A stretch of 64,000 bases of DNA from an uncultured Pseudomonas sp. (GTDB taxonomy: Bacteria > Pseudomonadota > Gammaproteobacteria > Pseudomonadales > Pseudomonadaceae), in assembly GCF_913777995.1 (NCBI RefSeq), contig NZ_CAJYVE010000024.1, positions 62,001 to 126,000 of the forward strand, written 5' to 3'. A program made the position numbers and the translations under genes. Under the pieces are notes generated by a model that was given only the letters and a program-made list of their open reading frames with translations, made no database searches and had not been told where the DNA came from. Each line of letters begins with the position of its first letter. Position 1 is the first letter of the stretch. Shown in pieces: positions 18,939-27,920 of this stretch.

Positions 18939-19397
18939 ATGGTCTTGCAACGACTCTTCGCCGCCGCGCTGCTGCTGGTCTGCGCCGCGCTGGCAATCAT
19001 GGCCTGGCCCTACCAGGCACCGTTTTCCTATGAGCCGGTCGGCCCGCGTGCCTTTCCGCTGCTGATGCTCGGCCTGATGGGCGTGGCGCTGCTGTACATG
19101 CTGTTTCGTCCTACGCCCATCGTGCACTCCGAAGACGAGCCGCCGCTGGACCGCGAAACCCTGATCAAGATCGGCGCCTGCATCGGCCTGCTGCTGATCT
19201 TCGCCGCCACCTTCGAAACCCTGGGGTTCATCCTCAGCAGCATTCTCATCGGCGTGCCCATGGCCCTGCTCTATGGTGGCCGCGCAGTGCCCGGCACCGT
19301 GGTAGTAGTGCTGATGAGCATCGCCCTGTACGTGCTGTTCGACAAAACCATGGACGTGCCGCTGCCCATGGGCTGGCTCAGCGTCCTGGAGAATTGA
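18939..19397 (+). CDS. tctB: Tripartite tricarboxylate transporter small membrane subunit TctB
   Basis: The 152-residue protein has four predicted membrane helices, the normal form of the small permease subunit. The PVGPRAFPLLM segment near residue 30 is typical of TctB. It lies 61 bp after tctC and only 1 bp before tctA, so the permease subunits are translated together. Confidence 0.92.
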   Translation: MVLQRLFAAALLLVCAALAIMAWPYQAPFSYEPVGPRAFPLLMLGLMGVALLYMLFRPTPIVHSEDEPPLDRETLIKIGACIGLLLIFAATFETLGFILSSILIGVPMALLYGGRAVPGTVVVVLMSIALYVLFDKTMDVPLPMGWLSVLEN

Positions 19398-19398
19398 C

Positions 19399-20913
19399 AT
19401 GGATACTTTCAGCTACCTCGGCCAGGGCTTCGGCGTGGCCATGACCCCCTACAACCTGGTCACTGCCCTGTCGGGCACCCTGATCGGCACCATCGTCGGC
19501 CTGCTGCCAGGGCTGGGCCCGATCAACGGCGTGGCGCTGCTGATCCCCATCGCCTTCGCCCTGGGCCTGCCGCCGGAATCGGCGCTGATCCTGCTGGCGG
19601 CGGTGTACCTGGGTTGCGAGTACGGCGGGCGGATCAGCTCGATCCTGCTCAACATCCCGGGCGAAGCCTCGACCGTGATGACCACCCTCGACGGCTACCC
19701 CATGGCACGCAAGGGCCTGGCAGGCGTCGCCCTGTCGCTGTCGGCCTGGAGTTCGTTCATCGGTGCCTTCATCGCCACCTGCGGCATGGTGCTGTTCGCG
19801 CCAATCCTGGCCAAGTGGGCGATCGCCTTCGGACCGGCGGAATACTTCGTGCTCATGGTCTTCGCCATCGTCTGCCTGGGCGGCATGGCCGGCGACCGCC
19901 CCCTGAAGACCTTCATCGCGGCGCTGATCGGCCTGTTCCTATCGGCGGTGGGCATCGACGCCAACAGCGGCGTATACCGTTTCACCGGTGACGACGTGCA
20001 CCTGGCCGATGGCATTCAGTTCGTGGTGCTGGTGCTGGGCCTGTTCTCGATCAGCGAAATCCTCCTGCTGCTGGAGAAGACCCATCGTGGCCAGGAAGCG
20101 GTCAAGGCCACCGGGCGCATGTTGTTCAACATGAAGGAAGCGGCGGCGGTGTTCGTCGTCAACCTGCGTTGCGGCCTGATGGGCTTCGTCCTTGGCGTAC
20201 TGCCGGGTGCCGGCGCGACCCTGGCCAGTGCCGTGGCCTACATGACCGAGAAACGCATCGCCGGCGCCAAGGGCGAGTTCGGCAAGGGTGACATGCGCGG
20301 CCTGGCCGCACCGGAAACCGCCATCGGCGCCAGCTGCTGCGGCGCCCTGGTACCGATGCTGACCCTCGGCGTTCCCGGTTCGGGCACCACGGCGGTGATG
20401 ATCGGCGCACTGACGCTGTACAACATCACCCCCGGCCCGATGCTGTTCCAGCAACAGCCGGATATCGTCTGGGGCCTGATCGCCTCGCTGTTCATCGCCA
20501 ACGTCATGCTGGTGATCCTGAACATTCCGATGATCCGCATCTTCACCCGCATCCTGGCCGTGCCGAACTGGGCCTTGGTACCGGTGATCGCGATCATCAC
20601 CGCGATCGGCGTGTACGCCGTGCATGCCACCACCTTCGACCTGTTCCTGATGGTCGGCATCGGCATCTTCGGCTACATCCTGCGCAAGATGGACTTCCCG
20701 CTGTCGCCGATCCTGCTCGGTTTCATCCTCGGTGGCCTGATGGAGCAGAACCTGCGCCGCGCGTTGTCGATCTCCAACGGTGAGCTGGGCATCCTGTGGT
20801 CCAGTTCCATCTCCGTCGGAGTGTGGTCGCTGACCGTCGTGATGTTGCTGTTCCCTCTGGTACGCATCTGGCGCAAACGTGCCAAGCAGCGCAGCGCCCT
20901 GGCCGATGCCTGA
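19399..20913 (+). CDS. tctA: Tripartite tricarboxylate transporter large membrane subunit TctA
   Basis: The 504-residue polytopic permease subunit has about 11-12 membrane helices and the two conserved repeats of the family: GLLPGLGPINGVALLIP near residue 34 and GVLPGAGATLASAVAY near residue 265. It probably uses the membrane potential or Na+ gradient to import the substrate delivered by TctC. Its stop overlaps the start of the AbrB-family gene by 8 bp. Confidence 0.95.
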   Translation: MDTFSYLGQGFGVAMTPYNLVTALSGTLIGTIVGLLPGLGPINGVALLIPIAFALGLPPESALILLAAVYLGCEYGGRISSILLNIPGEASTVMTTLDGYPMARKGLAGVALSLSAWSSFIGAFIATCGMVLFAPILAKWAIAFGPAEYFVLMVFAIVCLGGMAGDRPLKTFIAALIGLFLSAVGIDANSGVYRFTGDDVHLADGIQFVVLVLGLFSISEILLLLEKTHRGQEAVKATGRMLFNMKEAAAVFVVNLRCGLMGFVLGVLPGAGATLASAVAYMTEKRIAGAKGEFGKGDMRGLAAPETAIGASCCGALVPMLTLGVPGSGTTAVMIGALTLYNITPGPMLFQQQPDIVWGLIASLFIANVMLVILNIPMIRIFTRILAVPNWALVPVIAIITAIGVYAVHATTFDLFLMVGIGIFGYILRKMDFPLSPILLGFILGGLMEQNLRRALSISNGELGILWSSSISVGVWSLTVVMLLFPLVRIWRKRAKQRSALADA

Positions 20914-21937
20914 CGGCACCTGGCGCTCATGGTGGGCGACCCCGCTGGCTGGGCTGGCGGGGGGTTACCTGGCCAGCCTCATCGGCTGGCCTTTGCCATG
21001 GATGGTCGGCTCGTTGCTGGCGGTCATCCTGGTGCGCAGCCTGACACCCTGGCAGCTGGCGCAGATCCCCGGTGGCCGCAAATGCGGCCAGCTGATCATC
21101 GGCGTGGGGATCGGCCTGCATTTCAATCCCGAGGTGGTCGAGCAGGTGCTCGGCCACTTCGGCCTGATTCTCGGCGGTGCACTGATTACCGGCCTGTCGT
21201 GCCTGGCCGGCGTGTGGCTGATGCTGCGCACCGGCGAAGACCGGCCGACGGCGTTCTTCTCCAGCATGCCCGGCGGCTCGCAGGAAATGGTCAACCTCGG
21301 CGGGCGCAATGGCGCGGTACTCAGCAGCGTGGCCGCCGCGCAGAGCCTGCGGGTGCTGGCAGTGGTACTGTGCGTACCGGCCCTCTTCAAGTACCTGCTC
21401 GGTGACGGCGCCCTCGCCTCCCACACCCTGAACGTCGACTGGCGCTGGCTGGTCGGCCTGACCCTGGCCGGCGCGCTCATGGCGGTGCTCTGGCAGCGCT
21501 GCCGGCAACCCAACCCCTGGCTGTTCGGCCCGCTGCTGGTCAGCTCTGCGGCCAGCATTTTCTGCGACCTGCGCCTCGGCCTGCCGGACGGCAGCAGCCA
21601 GCTGGGCCAGCTGCTGATCGGCAGCGGCCTGGGTTGCCACTTCAACCGGGCGTTCTTTCGCCGCGCGCCATCGTTCCTGGCTCGCACGCTGCTGGGCACC
21701 TCGCTGATGATGCTGGTCGCGGCGCTGGCGGCCTTGATCCTCGGCACCCTCACCCACCTCGACGTGCGCTCGCTGACCCTGGGCATGATGCCAGGCGGCA
21801 TCGCCGAGATGAGCCTCACCGCCGAGGTGCTGCAGCTGTCGGTGCCGCTGGTCACCGCCATGCAGGTGATGCGTCTGCTGCTGGTGCTGTTCCTGGCCGA
21901 GCCGCTGTACAGGCGCTGGGCCAGGGCAAAGGCCTGA
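20906..21937 (+). CDS. AbrB/DUF-type membrane protein (PF05145 family)
   Basis: A 343-residue membrane protein with about 10 helices arranged as two related halves, each with a MPGG motif (SSMPGGSQEMVNLG near residue 126 and GMMPGGIAEMSLTAE near residue 296). This is the AbrB family once annotated as ammonia monooxygenase; its function is unproven and transport is the usual guess. ATG 20906 overlaps tctA by 8 bp, so it is coupled to the tricarboxylate permease and may serve the same uptake or efflux. Confidence 0.85.
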   Translation: MPDGTWRSWWATPLAGLAGGYLASLIGWPLPWMVGSLLAVILVRSLTPWQLAQIPGGRKCGQLIIGVGIGLHFNPEVVEQVLGHFGLILGGALITGLSCLAGVWLMLRTGEDRPTAFFSSMPGGSQEMVNLGGRNGAVLSSVAAAQSLRVLAVVLCVPALFKYLLGDGALASHTLNVDWRWLVGLTLAGALMAVLWQRCRQPNPWLFGPLLVSSAASIFCDLRLGLPDGSSQLGQLLIGSGLGCHFNRAFFRRAPSFLARTLLGTSLMMLVAALAALILGTLTHLDVRSLTLGMMPGGIAEMSLTAEVLQLSVPLVTAMQVMRLLLVLFLAEPLYRRWARAKA

Positions 21938-21963
21938 GCCTGCTGCCCTGGACCGGTAGCACT

Positions 21964-21997
21964 GGCTTCAGCCGGGATGCCCGGCGCGGCTGAAGCC
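21964..21997. repeat. REP-type palindrome between convergent genes
   Basis: GGCTTCAGCCG (21964-21974) and CGGCTGAAGCC (21987-21997) form an 11-bp stem, followed by GCCTAC. It has the same core as the element at 141-182 and lies between the convergent abrB-like gene and ung. Confidence 0.75.
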
Positions 21998-21999
21998 GC

Positions 22000-22692
22000 C
22001 TACAGCGGCGGCAAACGCCAGTCGATCGGCGTCAGGCCATGCTGTTCGAGAAACTTGTTGGCACGCCCGAAGTGCCCATTGCCGATGAAGCCCTTGTAGG
22101 CCGACAGCGGCGACGGGTGCACCGAGGTGAGGATCAGGTGCTTGGTGGCGTCGATCAGCTTGCGCTTGCCCTGCGCATGGGCGCCCCAGAGCAGGAACAC
22201 CAGGTTCGGCTGGTGGGCGCTGACCACTTCGATGACCTTATCGGTGAAATGCTGCCAGCCCCGCCCGGCATGGGAGGCAGCGTTGCCGCGCTCCACGGTA
22301 AGGGTGGTATTGAGCAGCAGCACCCCCTGGTCGGCCCAGGACTGCAGACAGCCATGGTTGGGGATGTCGATGTTCAGGTCGCGCTGCAATTCCTTGAAGA
22401 TGTTCACCAGCGACGGTGGCGCCGGCACGCCAGGCTGCACCGAGAAGCACAGACCGTGGGCCTGACCGGGACCGTGGTACGGGTCCTGGCCGAGGATCAC
22501 CACCTTCACGTCGTCCAGCGGCGTGGAGTTGAGCGCATTGAAGATCAGCGGGCCCGGCGGAAAGATCTGCTTGCCGGCGGCATGTTCCTGGCGCAGGAAC
22601 TCGCGCAGCTCGCCCATGTAGGGCTTGTCGAACTCTTCGCGCAAGGCCTGCTTCCAACTGGGTTCGAGTTTGATGCGGTCGTCGCTGGTCAT
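22000..22692 (-). CDS. ung: Uracil-DNA glycosylase
   Basis: Ung removes uracil from DNA to start base excision repair. The 230-residue enzyme has the family 1 water-activating loop GQDPYHG with Asp70, the LLLNTTLTV segment, and the DNA-intercalation loop [11 protein letters not shown] near residue 192. An upstream ATG exists at 22725, but ATG 22692 gives the usual N-terminus [14 protein letters not shown]. It converges with the tct operon. Confidence 0.97.
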   Translation of the reverse strand: MTSDDRIKLEPSWKQALREEFDKPYMGELREFLRQEHAAGKQIFPPGPLIFNALNSTPLDDVKVVILGQDPYHGPGQAHGLCFSVQPGVPAPPSLVNIFKELQRDLNIDIPNHGCLQSWADQGVLLLNTTLTVERGNAASHAGRGWQHFTDKVIEVVSAHQPNLVFLLWGAHAQGKRKLIDATKHLILTSVHPSPLSAYKGFIGNGHFGRANKFLEQHGLTPIDWRLPPL

Positions 22693-22752
22693 GGTCCTGC
22701 CCGTGTATGAAGAATGCGCGGACACTAGGAAAGCTGGCCGGCAAAGTCAAAT

Positions 22753-22791
22753 GGCCCGTCCAGCCGCGCTTTACCTGCGGCTGGACGGGCC
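22753..22791. terminator. Long perfect hairpin downstream of the lipoprotein gene
   Basis: GGCCCGTCCAGCCGC (22753-22767) and its complement (22777-22791) form a perfect 15-bp stem with a 9-base loop. It starts 9 bp after the lipoprotein stop on the minus strand; ATTTGACTTT follows there, a weak U-rich tail. It separates this gene from ung. Confidence 0.75.
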
Positions 22792-22800
22792 TTCTCGGGC

Positions 22801-23220
22801 TCAGTGGCGCCCGTCCCAGCGGTTGTCGTTGCGACCGTCGTTCCAGCGATTGCGGTCACGCTGGTCATTCCAGCGGTTGTCCCAGGCCTGGCCCGGCGGG
22901 CGGCCCGGCATGTAGACCCGGGGTGGCAGCGGCTGGCCGTTATAGCGCGGCGGTGGCGGGCCATAGTAGCGCGGCGGTGGAGGCCCGTAATACCGCGGTG
23001 GTGGAGGGCCGTAGTAGCGCGGTGGCGGTGGGGGTGGGCCGTAATAACGCGGCGGCGGCGCCACGTAGACACGTCGCTCCTGATAGAAAGTGGGTCCTGC
23101 GTAGTAATAGGTCGATGCAGCAGGTCGGGTATAGACATCCGTTTCGTAATAACCGGAGCTTGCATAGCAACCGGTCAGGGATACAGCCATCAGCAGCACA
23201 CAAAGGGATCGTCGATACAT
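22801..23220 (-). CDS. Proline/tyrosine-rich lipoprotein with RYYGPPPP repeats
   Basis: A 139-residue protein with a lipobox (LMAVSLTGC, Cys18 as lipid anchor) after a hydrophobic signal peptide. The middle part holds at least four copies of an RYYGPPPP-type repeat (about residues 57-92), and the tail is rich in Asn, Arg, Asp and Trp (RWNDQRDRNRWNDGRNDNRW). It should be an outer membrane-anchored extended protein, perhaps crossing the peptidoglycan. ATG 23220 has an AGGAGG site 7 bases upstream. I know no function. Confidence 0.75.
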   Translation of the reverse strand: MYRRSLCVLLMAVSLTGCYASSGYYETDVYTRPAASTYYYAGPTFYQERRVYVAPPPRYYGPPPPPPRYYGPPPPRYYGPPPPRYYGPPPPRYNGQPLPPRVYMPGRPPGQAWDNRWNDQRDRNRWNDGRNDNRWDGRH

Positions 23221-23250
23221 GGGCGGCCTCCTGGACCGCAAGGGTCACGT

Positions 23251-23290
23251 TTCAGCGACGCTGAACGCGTCCCCCAATACTTTGGGGGAC
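23251..23290. other. Two perfect hairpins in the leader of the lipoprotein gene
   Basis: TTCAGCG-A-CGCTGAA (23251-23265) and GTCCCCCAA-TACT-TTGGGGGAC (23269-23290) are both perfect inverted repeats, 31-70 bp upstream of the lipoprotein start. They could be a 5' UTR structure of that gene or a terminator of an upstream transcript. The next 300 bp (23291-23597) contain no gene I can support and presumably hold the promoter of the guanidine operon. Confidence 0.45.
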
Positions 23291-23597
23291 GAGACATAAG
23301 ACCGGAAAAAGCGCCTTCGGTGCGACACCCGGTCAACGCCTGGTTGTTCGACCACCTCGCTGAAGCGGTTGCGCGCCGACGCGGCGGGGGTTTGCCAACG
23401 GTCATCAATATGCAACAAGACATTTCACGCCTCATCACAGTGCGCCTTGCACCAGCACAAGGCATGCCCGGCGCAGCACGGAACCCTAGAATTGCCCGTA
23501 AAGCCCGCCAGCCCGCACTTTTGCGCAACTGGCACGCGGCTCGCATAGCGATAAGCGTGCAGGAGTCAACTCAGGTTCGCGGCACCACAATTTGCAA

Positions 23598-23696
23598 TGG
23601 CTGACTAGGGTTCCGGCTCGCCGCAAGGCGGGTGGCTGGTCCGAGAGTCAGCGACCTCCAGTGAGGTTACACGGCGGGATAAAAGCCCGGGAGACA
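23598..23696 (+). ncRNA. Guanidine-I riboswitch (ykkC type 1)
   Basis: The conserved blocks of the class appear in order: CTAGGGTTCCGG (23605-23616), a short hairpin, GGTCCGAGAG (23638-23647), a second variable hairpin, and ACACGGCGGGATAAAAGCCC (near 23669-23687) followed by GGGAGA. These are the guanidinium-binding elements. Downstream, GCCGCCC-TTTT (near 23725-23734) could pair with the aptamer GGCGG and act as a terminator, so guanidine would turn the operon on; the switch mechanism is inferred. The controlled gene starts at 23757 and encodes a transporter binding protein. Confidence 0.93.
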
Positions 23697-23756
23697 GGAC
23701 ACCCATGGTGTCGCGTAGCTCCTGGCCGCCCTTTTCCATACTGGAGGTTTCTCACG

Positions 23757-24836
23757 ATGCCCACGCACAAGTCCAAGTTTCGTCTGGCCGGCCTTCTGGC
23801 CGCAGGTCTCTTCGCGGCACTGAGCCTCCCGGCCCAGGCAGCGCCCAAGGATCACTTCAACGTCTGCTGGACCATCTATGCCGGCTGGATGCCCTGGGAA
23901 TACGCCGGCACCCAGGGCATCGTCGACAAGTGGGCGCAGAAGTACGGCATCAAGATCGACGTCACCCAGCTCAACGACTACGTCGAGTCGATCAACCAAT
24001 ACACTGCCGGCCAGTTCGATGGCTGCACCATGACCAACATGGATGCCTTGACCATCCCGGCTGCCGGTGGCGTGCAAAGCACCGCGCTGGTGGTCAGCGA
24101 CTTCTCCAACGGCAACGATGGCATCGTGCTCAAGGGCGAAGGCAAGACCGTGAAAGACCTCAAGGGCATGAACGTCAACCTGGTCGAGCTGTCGGTGTCC
24201 CACTACCTGCTGGCCCGCGCCCTGGACACCGTCGACCTGACCGAGCGCGACGTCAAGGTGGTCAACACCTCCGACGCGGACATCTCGGCCACCTTCTCCA
24301 CCCCTGACGTACAGGCAGTGACCACCTGGAACCCGATGCTCGCCGAGATCAAGGCGCGTCCGGGCGTCACCCAGGTCTTCGACTCCAGCAAGATTCCTGG
24401 CGAGATCATGGACATGATGGTGGTCAACACCCAGACCCTGAAGGACAACCCGGCGCTGGGCAAAGCCCTGACCGGCGCCTGGTTCGAAGTGGTCGAGCTG
24501 ATGAACCAGCGCAACGCGGCCAGCAAGGCGGCTCTGGAACACATGGCCAAGGCCTCGGGCACCGACCTGTCCGGCTTCGAAGCGCAGCTGGCCACCACCA
24601 AACTGTTCGCCACGCCCAAGCAAGCCCTGGACTTCGTCACCAGCGCCCAGCTGCCCGGCACCATGCGCAAGGTCGCGGCGTTTTCCTTCGAACATGGCCT
24701 GCTCGGCGAAGGCGCGCGTGACGCCAGTGCGGTGGGCATGACCTTCGCCAAGGGCGTGACCGAAGGCGACAAGGGCAACCTCAAGCTGCATTTCGACCCG
24801 ACCTACGTGCAGATGGCCGCCGACGGCACGCTGTAA
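23757..24836 (+). CDS. ABC transporter periplasmic binding protein, likely for guanidine
   Basis: A 359-residue precursor of the nitrate/sulfonate/taurine (SsuA/TauA-like) binding family, with a signal peptide cleaved near residue 30 (LPAQAA). Substrate specificity of this family varies and cannot be read from sequence, but the guanidine-I riboswitch directly upstream and the carboxyguanidine deiminase and carboxylase genes downstream argue for guanidine. Aromatic and acidic residues early in the mature protein (CWTIYAGWMPWEYAG) could bind a cation; that is inference. A GGAGG site supports ATG 23757. Confidence 0.85.
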   Translation: MPTHKSKFRLAGLLAAGLFAALSLPAQAAPKDHFNVCWTIYAGWMPWEYAGTQGIVDKWAQKYGIKIDVTQLNDYVESINQYTAGQFDGCTMTNMDALTIPAAGGVQSTALVVSDFSNGNDGIVLKGEGKTVKDLKGMNVNLVELSVSHYLLARALDTVDLTERDVKVVNTSDADISATFSTPDVQAVTTWNPMLAEIKARPGVTQVFDSSKIPGEIMDMMVVNTQTLKDNPALGKALTGAWFEVVELMNQRNAASKAALEHMAKASGTDLSGFEAQLATTKLFATPKQALDFVTSAQLPGTMRKVAAFSFEHGLLGEGARDASAVGMTFAKGVTEGDKGNLKLHFDPTYVQMAADGTL

Positions 24837-24863
24837 GCCGCCTCACCGACAAAGGGCTACGTC

Positions 24864-25679
24864 ATGCGCCTGATCAACCGTCACCCGGACCGCGCCGCGC
24901 GCCTGTTCCTGGTGCTGCTGCCATTCGCCTTGCTGCTGTTCGCCTACCTGCTGGGTTCGGCCAGCCGCCTGGCGGAAAACCCCACCGACAAGCTGCTGCC
25001 CAGCGCGGTGCAGATGCTCGATGCCGTCAAGCGCATGGCCTTCGTGGCCGACGTGCGTACCGGCGACTACTTGCTCTGGCAAGACACCGCGTCGAGCCTG
25101 CAGCGCCTGGCGCTGGGGCTGGGCATCAGCGCCCTGCTGGGGTTGTGCCTGGGCATGGCAGCGGGCGTGCTGCCGCTGTTCGGCGCACCGCTGTCGCCGT
25201 TGCTTACCGTGCTGTCGATGGTGCCGCCGCTGGCGATCCTGCCGATCCTGTTCATCGTCTTCGGCCTGGGCGAGCTGTCCAAGGTGATGCTGATCGTGAT
25301 CGGCATCACCCCCATGCTGGCGCGTGACCTGGAACAGCGCGCCCGAGAGATACCCCCGGAACTGCTGATCAAGGCGCAGACCCTCGGCGCCTCGACCTGG
25401 ACGCTGATCCTGCGCGTGGTGCTGCCACAACTGCTGCCACGCCTGCTCATCGCCCTGCGCCTGGTGCTGGGTTCGGCCTGGCTGTTCCTGATCGCCGCCG
25501 AGGCCATCGCCTCCACCGACGGCCTGGGCTACCGGATCTTCCTGGTGCGCCGCTACCTGGCGATGGACGTCATCCTGCCCTACGTGGCCTGGATCACCCT
25601 GCTCGCCTGGCTGATGGACCTGGGCCTGCGCAGCCTGGCGCGCAAAGCCTTCCCCTGGTACGAAGGAGCCCGCCCATGA
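24864..25679 (+). CDS. ABC transporter permease, likely for guanidine
   Basis: A 271-residue inner membrane protein with about six helices and the EAA-type cytoplasmic loop (LLIKAQTLGASTWTLILRVVLPQLLP, about residues 167-192) that contacts the ATPase. It belongs to the SsuC/TauC branch. The stop overlaps the ATPase gene by 4 bp (ATGA), so the subunits are made in register. Role assigned from the operon. Confidence 0.88.
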   Translation: MRLINRHPDRAARLFLVLLPFALLLFAYLLGSASRLAENPTDKLLPSAVQMLDAVKRMAFVADVRTGDYLLWQDTASSLQRLALGLGISALLGLCLGMAAGVLPLFGAPLSPLLTVLSMVPPLAILPILFIVFGLGELSKVMLIVIGITPMLARDLEQRAREIPPELLIKAQTLGASTWTLILRVVLPQLLPRLLIALRLVLGSAWLFLIAAEAIASTDGLGYRIFLVRRYLAMDVILPYVAWITLLAWLMDLGLRSLARKAFPWYEGARP

Positions 25680-26440
25680 GCTTCATCCAAGTGCGCAACG
25701 TGTGGCAGCAGTACGGCGACCAGGTGGTGCTCGAAGGCCTCGACCTGGACGTGGCCGAGGGCGAGTTCTGCGCCCTGGTCGGCGCCTCCGGCTGCGGCAA
25801 GTCGACCTTCCTGCGCATGCTGCTGGGCCAGGAATCGCCCAGCCGCGGGCACATCACTCTGGGCGGCGAGGCCCTGGCCCGCGAGCCGGACCCGAGCCGT
25901 GGCGTGGTGTTCCAGCGCTACTCGGTGTTCCCGCACCTGTCGGTGCTGGACAACGTCGCCCTGGGCCTGGAACTGCCCCGCGCACGCCTGCTCGGTCGCC
26001 TGTTCGGCCAGGCCAGGCGCCAGGCCCGCGAGCAGGCCGCCGAGCTGCTGCGCAAGGTCGGCCTGGGGCATGCCCTGGACAAGTACCCGACGCAGCTCTC
26101 CGGCGGCATGCAACAGCGCCTGGCCATCGCCCAGGCACTGATCATGAAGCCCCGCGTGCTGCTGCTCGACGAGCCGTTCGGCGCCCTCGACCCGGGCATC
26201 CGCAAGGACATGCACGCGCTGCTGCTGGAGCTGTGGCAGGAAACCCGGCTGACCGTGTTCATGGTCACCCACGACCTGTCCGAAGGCTTCAACCTCGGCA
26301 CCCGCCTGCTGGTCTTCGACAAGGTGCGCGTCGACCCTCACGAACCGGGGGCCTACGGCGCGCGCATCACCTACGACATTCCGCTCAACACTGACCGCCG
26401 CGCCGCGCGCGCGGCGCTGGACGCGCTGCAAGGCGCCTGA
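25676..26440 (+). CDS. ABC transporter ATP-binding protein, likely for guanidine
   Basis: A 254-residue ATPase with Walker A GASGCGKST (about residues 38-46), Q-loop, signature LSGGMQQRLAIAQAL (about 141-155), Walker B VLLLDEPFGALD and the switch His in VTHDLSEG. It belongs to the SsuB/TauB group. It follows the permease with a 4-bp overlap and precedes the DUF1989 genes by 13 bp, so the transporter and enzyme genes share a transcript. Confidence 0.9.
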   Translation: MSFIQVRNVWQQYGDQVVLEGLDLDVAEGEFCALVGASGCGKSTFLRMLLGQESPSRGHITLGGEALAREPDPSRGVVFQRYSVFPHLSVLDNVALGLELPRARLLGRLFGQARRQAREQAAELLRKVGLGHALDKYPTQLSGGMQQRLAIAQALIMKPRVLLLDEPFGALDPGIRKDMHALLLELWQETRLTVFMVTHDLSEGFNLGTRLLVFDKVRVDPHEPGAYGARITYDIPLNTDRRAARAALDALQGA

Positions 26441-26453
26441 CAGGAGACCTGCC

Positions 26454-27179
26454 ATGACCGACTCCACCACCCTGTTCCCGGTATTCGCCGAGGAACTGCT
26501 GCCCGGCGGCGGGCACCGCTCGTTCGTCCTCAAGCGCGGCGAGCTGCTGCGCCTGACCGACCTCAACGGCCACGCCAACGTCAGCCTGACCCTGCTCAAT
26601 GCCCATGAAAAGAGCGAGCGCCTGAACCTGCCGGACAGCCTCAAGTGCCAGCACACCGCGCGCCTGAGCCGTGGCCACTGCCTGTACTCGGACATGGGCC
26701 GGGTGCTGGCGGCGATCAGCGAAGACACCTGCGGCTGGAACGACAGCATCGGCGGCGTGCTCAACGCCGAGGAAGTCGCGCAGAAATACGGCCAGGGCCG
26801 CTACCAGGAACTGCGCAATGGCTTCTTCCGCAACGGCGTCGACAACCTGCTGGTGGAACTGGGCAAATGGGACCTGGGCCTGAGCGAGCTGCTGATGACC
26901 CTCAACCTGTTCAGCCGCGTCAGCGTCAGTGCAACCGGCGAACTGAGCTTCGTGCCCGGCAACTCCAAGGCCGGCGACTACATCGAACTGTACGCGCCGA
27001 TGGACACCCTGGTGGTGCTCACCGCCCTGCAGCACCCCATGGACCCCAATCCCGAATACGCCCCGCAGCCGGTGCAACTGACCTGGATGAAGGCCGACGC
27101 CAGCGTCGCCGAACACTGCCGCACCTCGCGCCCGGAGAACGAGCGCGGCTTCATCAACACCGAACGCCTGTACGCCTGA
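26454..27179 (+). CDS. DUF1989 protein, carboxyguanidine deiminase subunit (urea carboxylase-associated protein)
   Basis: This 241-residue DUF1989 protein is of the type annotated as urea carboxylase-associated protein. Work on guanidine assimilation showed that the paired DUF1989 proteins beside such carboxylases form a deiminase turning carboxyguanidine into allophanate and ammonia. The [20 protein letters not shown] and [11 protein letters not shown] segments match conserved DUF1989 positions, including likely metal-binding Cys and His. It is 10 bp before its partner gene. Confidence 0.87.
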   Translation: MTDSTTLFPVFAEELLPGGGHRSFVLKRGELLRLTDLNGHANVSLTLLNAHEKSERLNLPDSLKCQHTARLSRGHCLYSDMGRVLAAISEDTCGWNDSIGGVLNAEEVAQKYGQGRYQELRNGFFRNGVDNLLVELGKWDLGLSELLMTLNLFSRVSVSATGELSFVPGNSKAGDYIELYAPMDTLVVLTALQHPMDPNPEYAPQPVQLTWMKADASVAEHCRTSRPENERGFINTERLYA

Positions 27180-27189
27180 GGAGCCCGCC

Positions 27190-27807
27190 ATGTCCCTGCA
27201 CGAACACACCTGCTGCAACCCGCTGATCCCGGCCGGCGAGCCGTTCCTGGCCGAGGTCAAGGCCGGCCAGACCGTGCGCATTCTCGACCTGGAAGGCAAC
27301 CAGGCGGTGGACACGCTGTTCTTCAGCCTGGCCAACCCGCGCGAGCGCTACGACGTGCAGCGCACCCTGCGCAACCAGAAGCGCGTCTACCTGAGCACCG
27401 GCAGCGTGCTGTATTCCAACCTCGGCCGGCCGATGCTGACCATCGTCGAAGACACCTGTGGCCGCCACGACACCCTCGGCGGTGCCTGCGCCCAGGAGAG
27501 CAACACCGTGCGCTACGCCCTGGACAAGCGCTACATGCACAGCTGCCGCGACAACTACCTGCGCGCCTGCGCCCACGATGGCCGGCTGAGCAAGCGTGAC
27601 ATCGGCCCGAACATCAACTTCTTCATGAACGTACCGGTCACCGCCGAGGGCGGCCTGACCTTCGAAGACGGCATTTCCGCGCCGGGCAAGTACGTCGAGC
27701 TGCGCGCCGAGATGGACGTGATCGTGCTGATTTCCAACTGCCCGCAGTTGAACAACCCGTGCAACGGCTACAACCCGACCCCGGCGCAACTGCTGATCCG
27801 CGACTGA
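27190..27807 (+). CDS. DUF1989 protein, second carboxyguanidine deiminase subunit
   Basis: A 205-residue DUF1989 protein, partner of the upstream gene. It shows the family segments [28 protein letters not shown] and RDNYLRACA with conserved Cys and His. The two genes are closely spaced and always paired in this pathway, so a hetero-oligomer is expected. A guanidine-II riboswitch starts 24 bp after its stop, so the enzyme subunits and the carboxylase can be tuned separately. Confidence 0.87.
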   Translation: MSLHEHTCCNPLIPAGEPFLAEVKAGQTVRILDLEGNQAVDTLFFSLANPRERYDVQRTLRNQKRVYLSTGSVLYSNLGRPMLTIVEDTCGRHDTLGGACAQESNTVRYALDKRYMHSCRDNYLRACAHDGRLSKRDIGPNINFFMNVPVTAEGGLTFEDGISAPGKYVELRAEMDVIVLISNCPQLNNPCNGYNPTPAQLLIRD

Positions 27808-27830
27808 ACCCCGGCCCACGCCAGCCACCC

Positions 27831-27878
27831 GCAACGGACGACCGTTGCGTGCCAAGACCCATAGCGGGACGGCCCGCT
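27831..27878 (+). ncRNA. Guanidine-II riboswitch (mini-ykkC)
   Basis: Two small perfect hairpins lie in tandem: GCAACGG-ACGA-CCGTTGC (27831-27848) and AGCGGG-ACGG-CCCGCT (27863-27878). Both loops fit ACGR, the defining feature of the mini-ykkC motif, in which the two loops bind guanidinium and kiss each other. The GGGG ribosome site of the carboxylase gene lies about 30 bases further on, matching the translational control known for this class. The hairpin pair and loops are directly visible; ligand response is inferred from the class. Confidence 0.85.
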
Positions 27879-27920
27879 GCCTGCATGAACCGGCCCGAAC
27901 CGGTTTCCGGGGTAACTGCC

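Noticed and set aside
22945..23060. Short regular DNA repeats resembling a CRISPR array
   Set aside because: The repeats lie inside a reading frame and encode RYYGPPPP units; there are no spacers of unique sequence and no cas genes.
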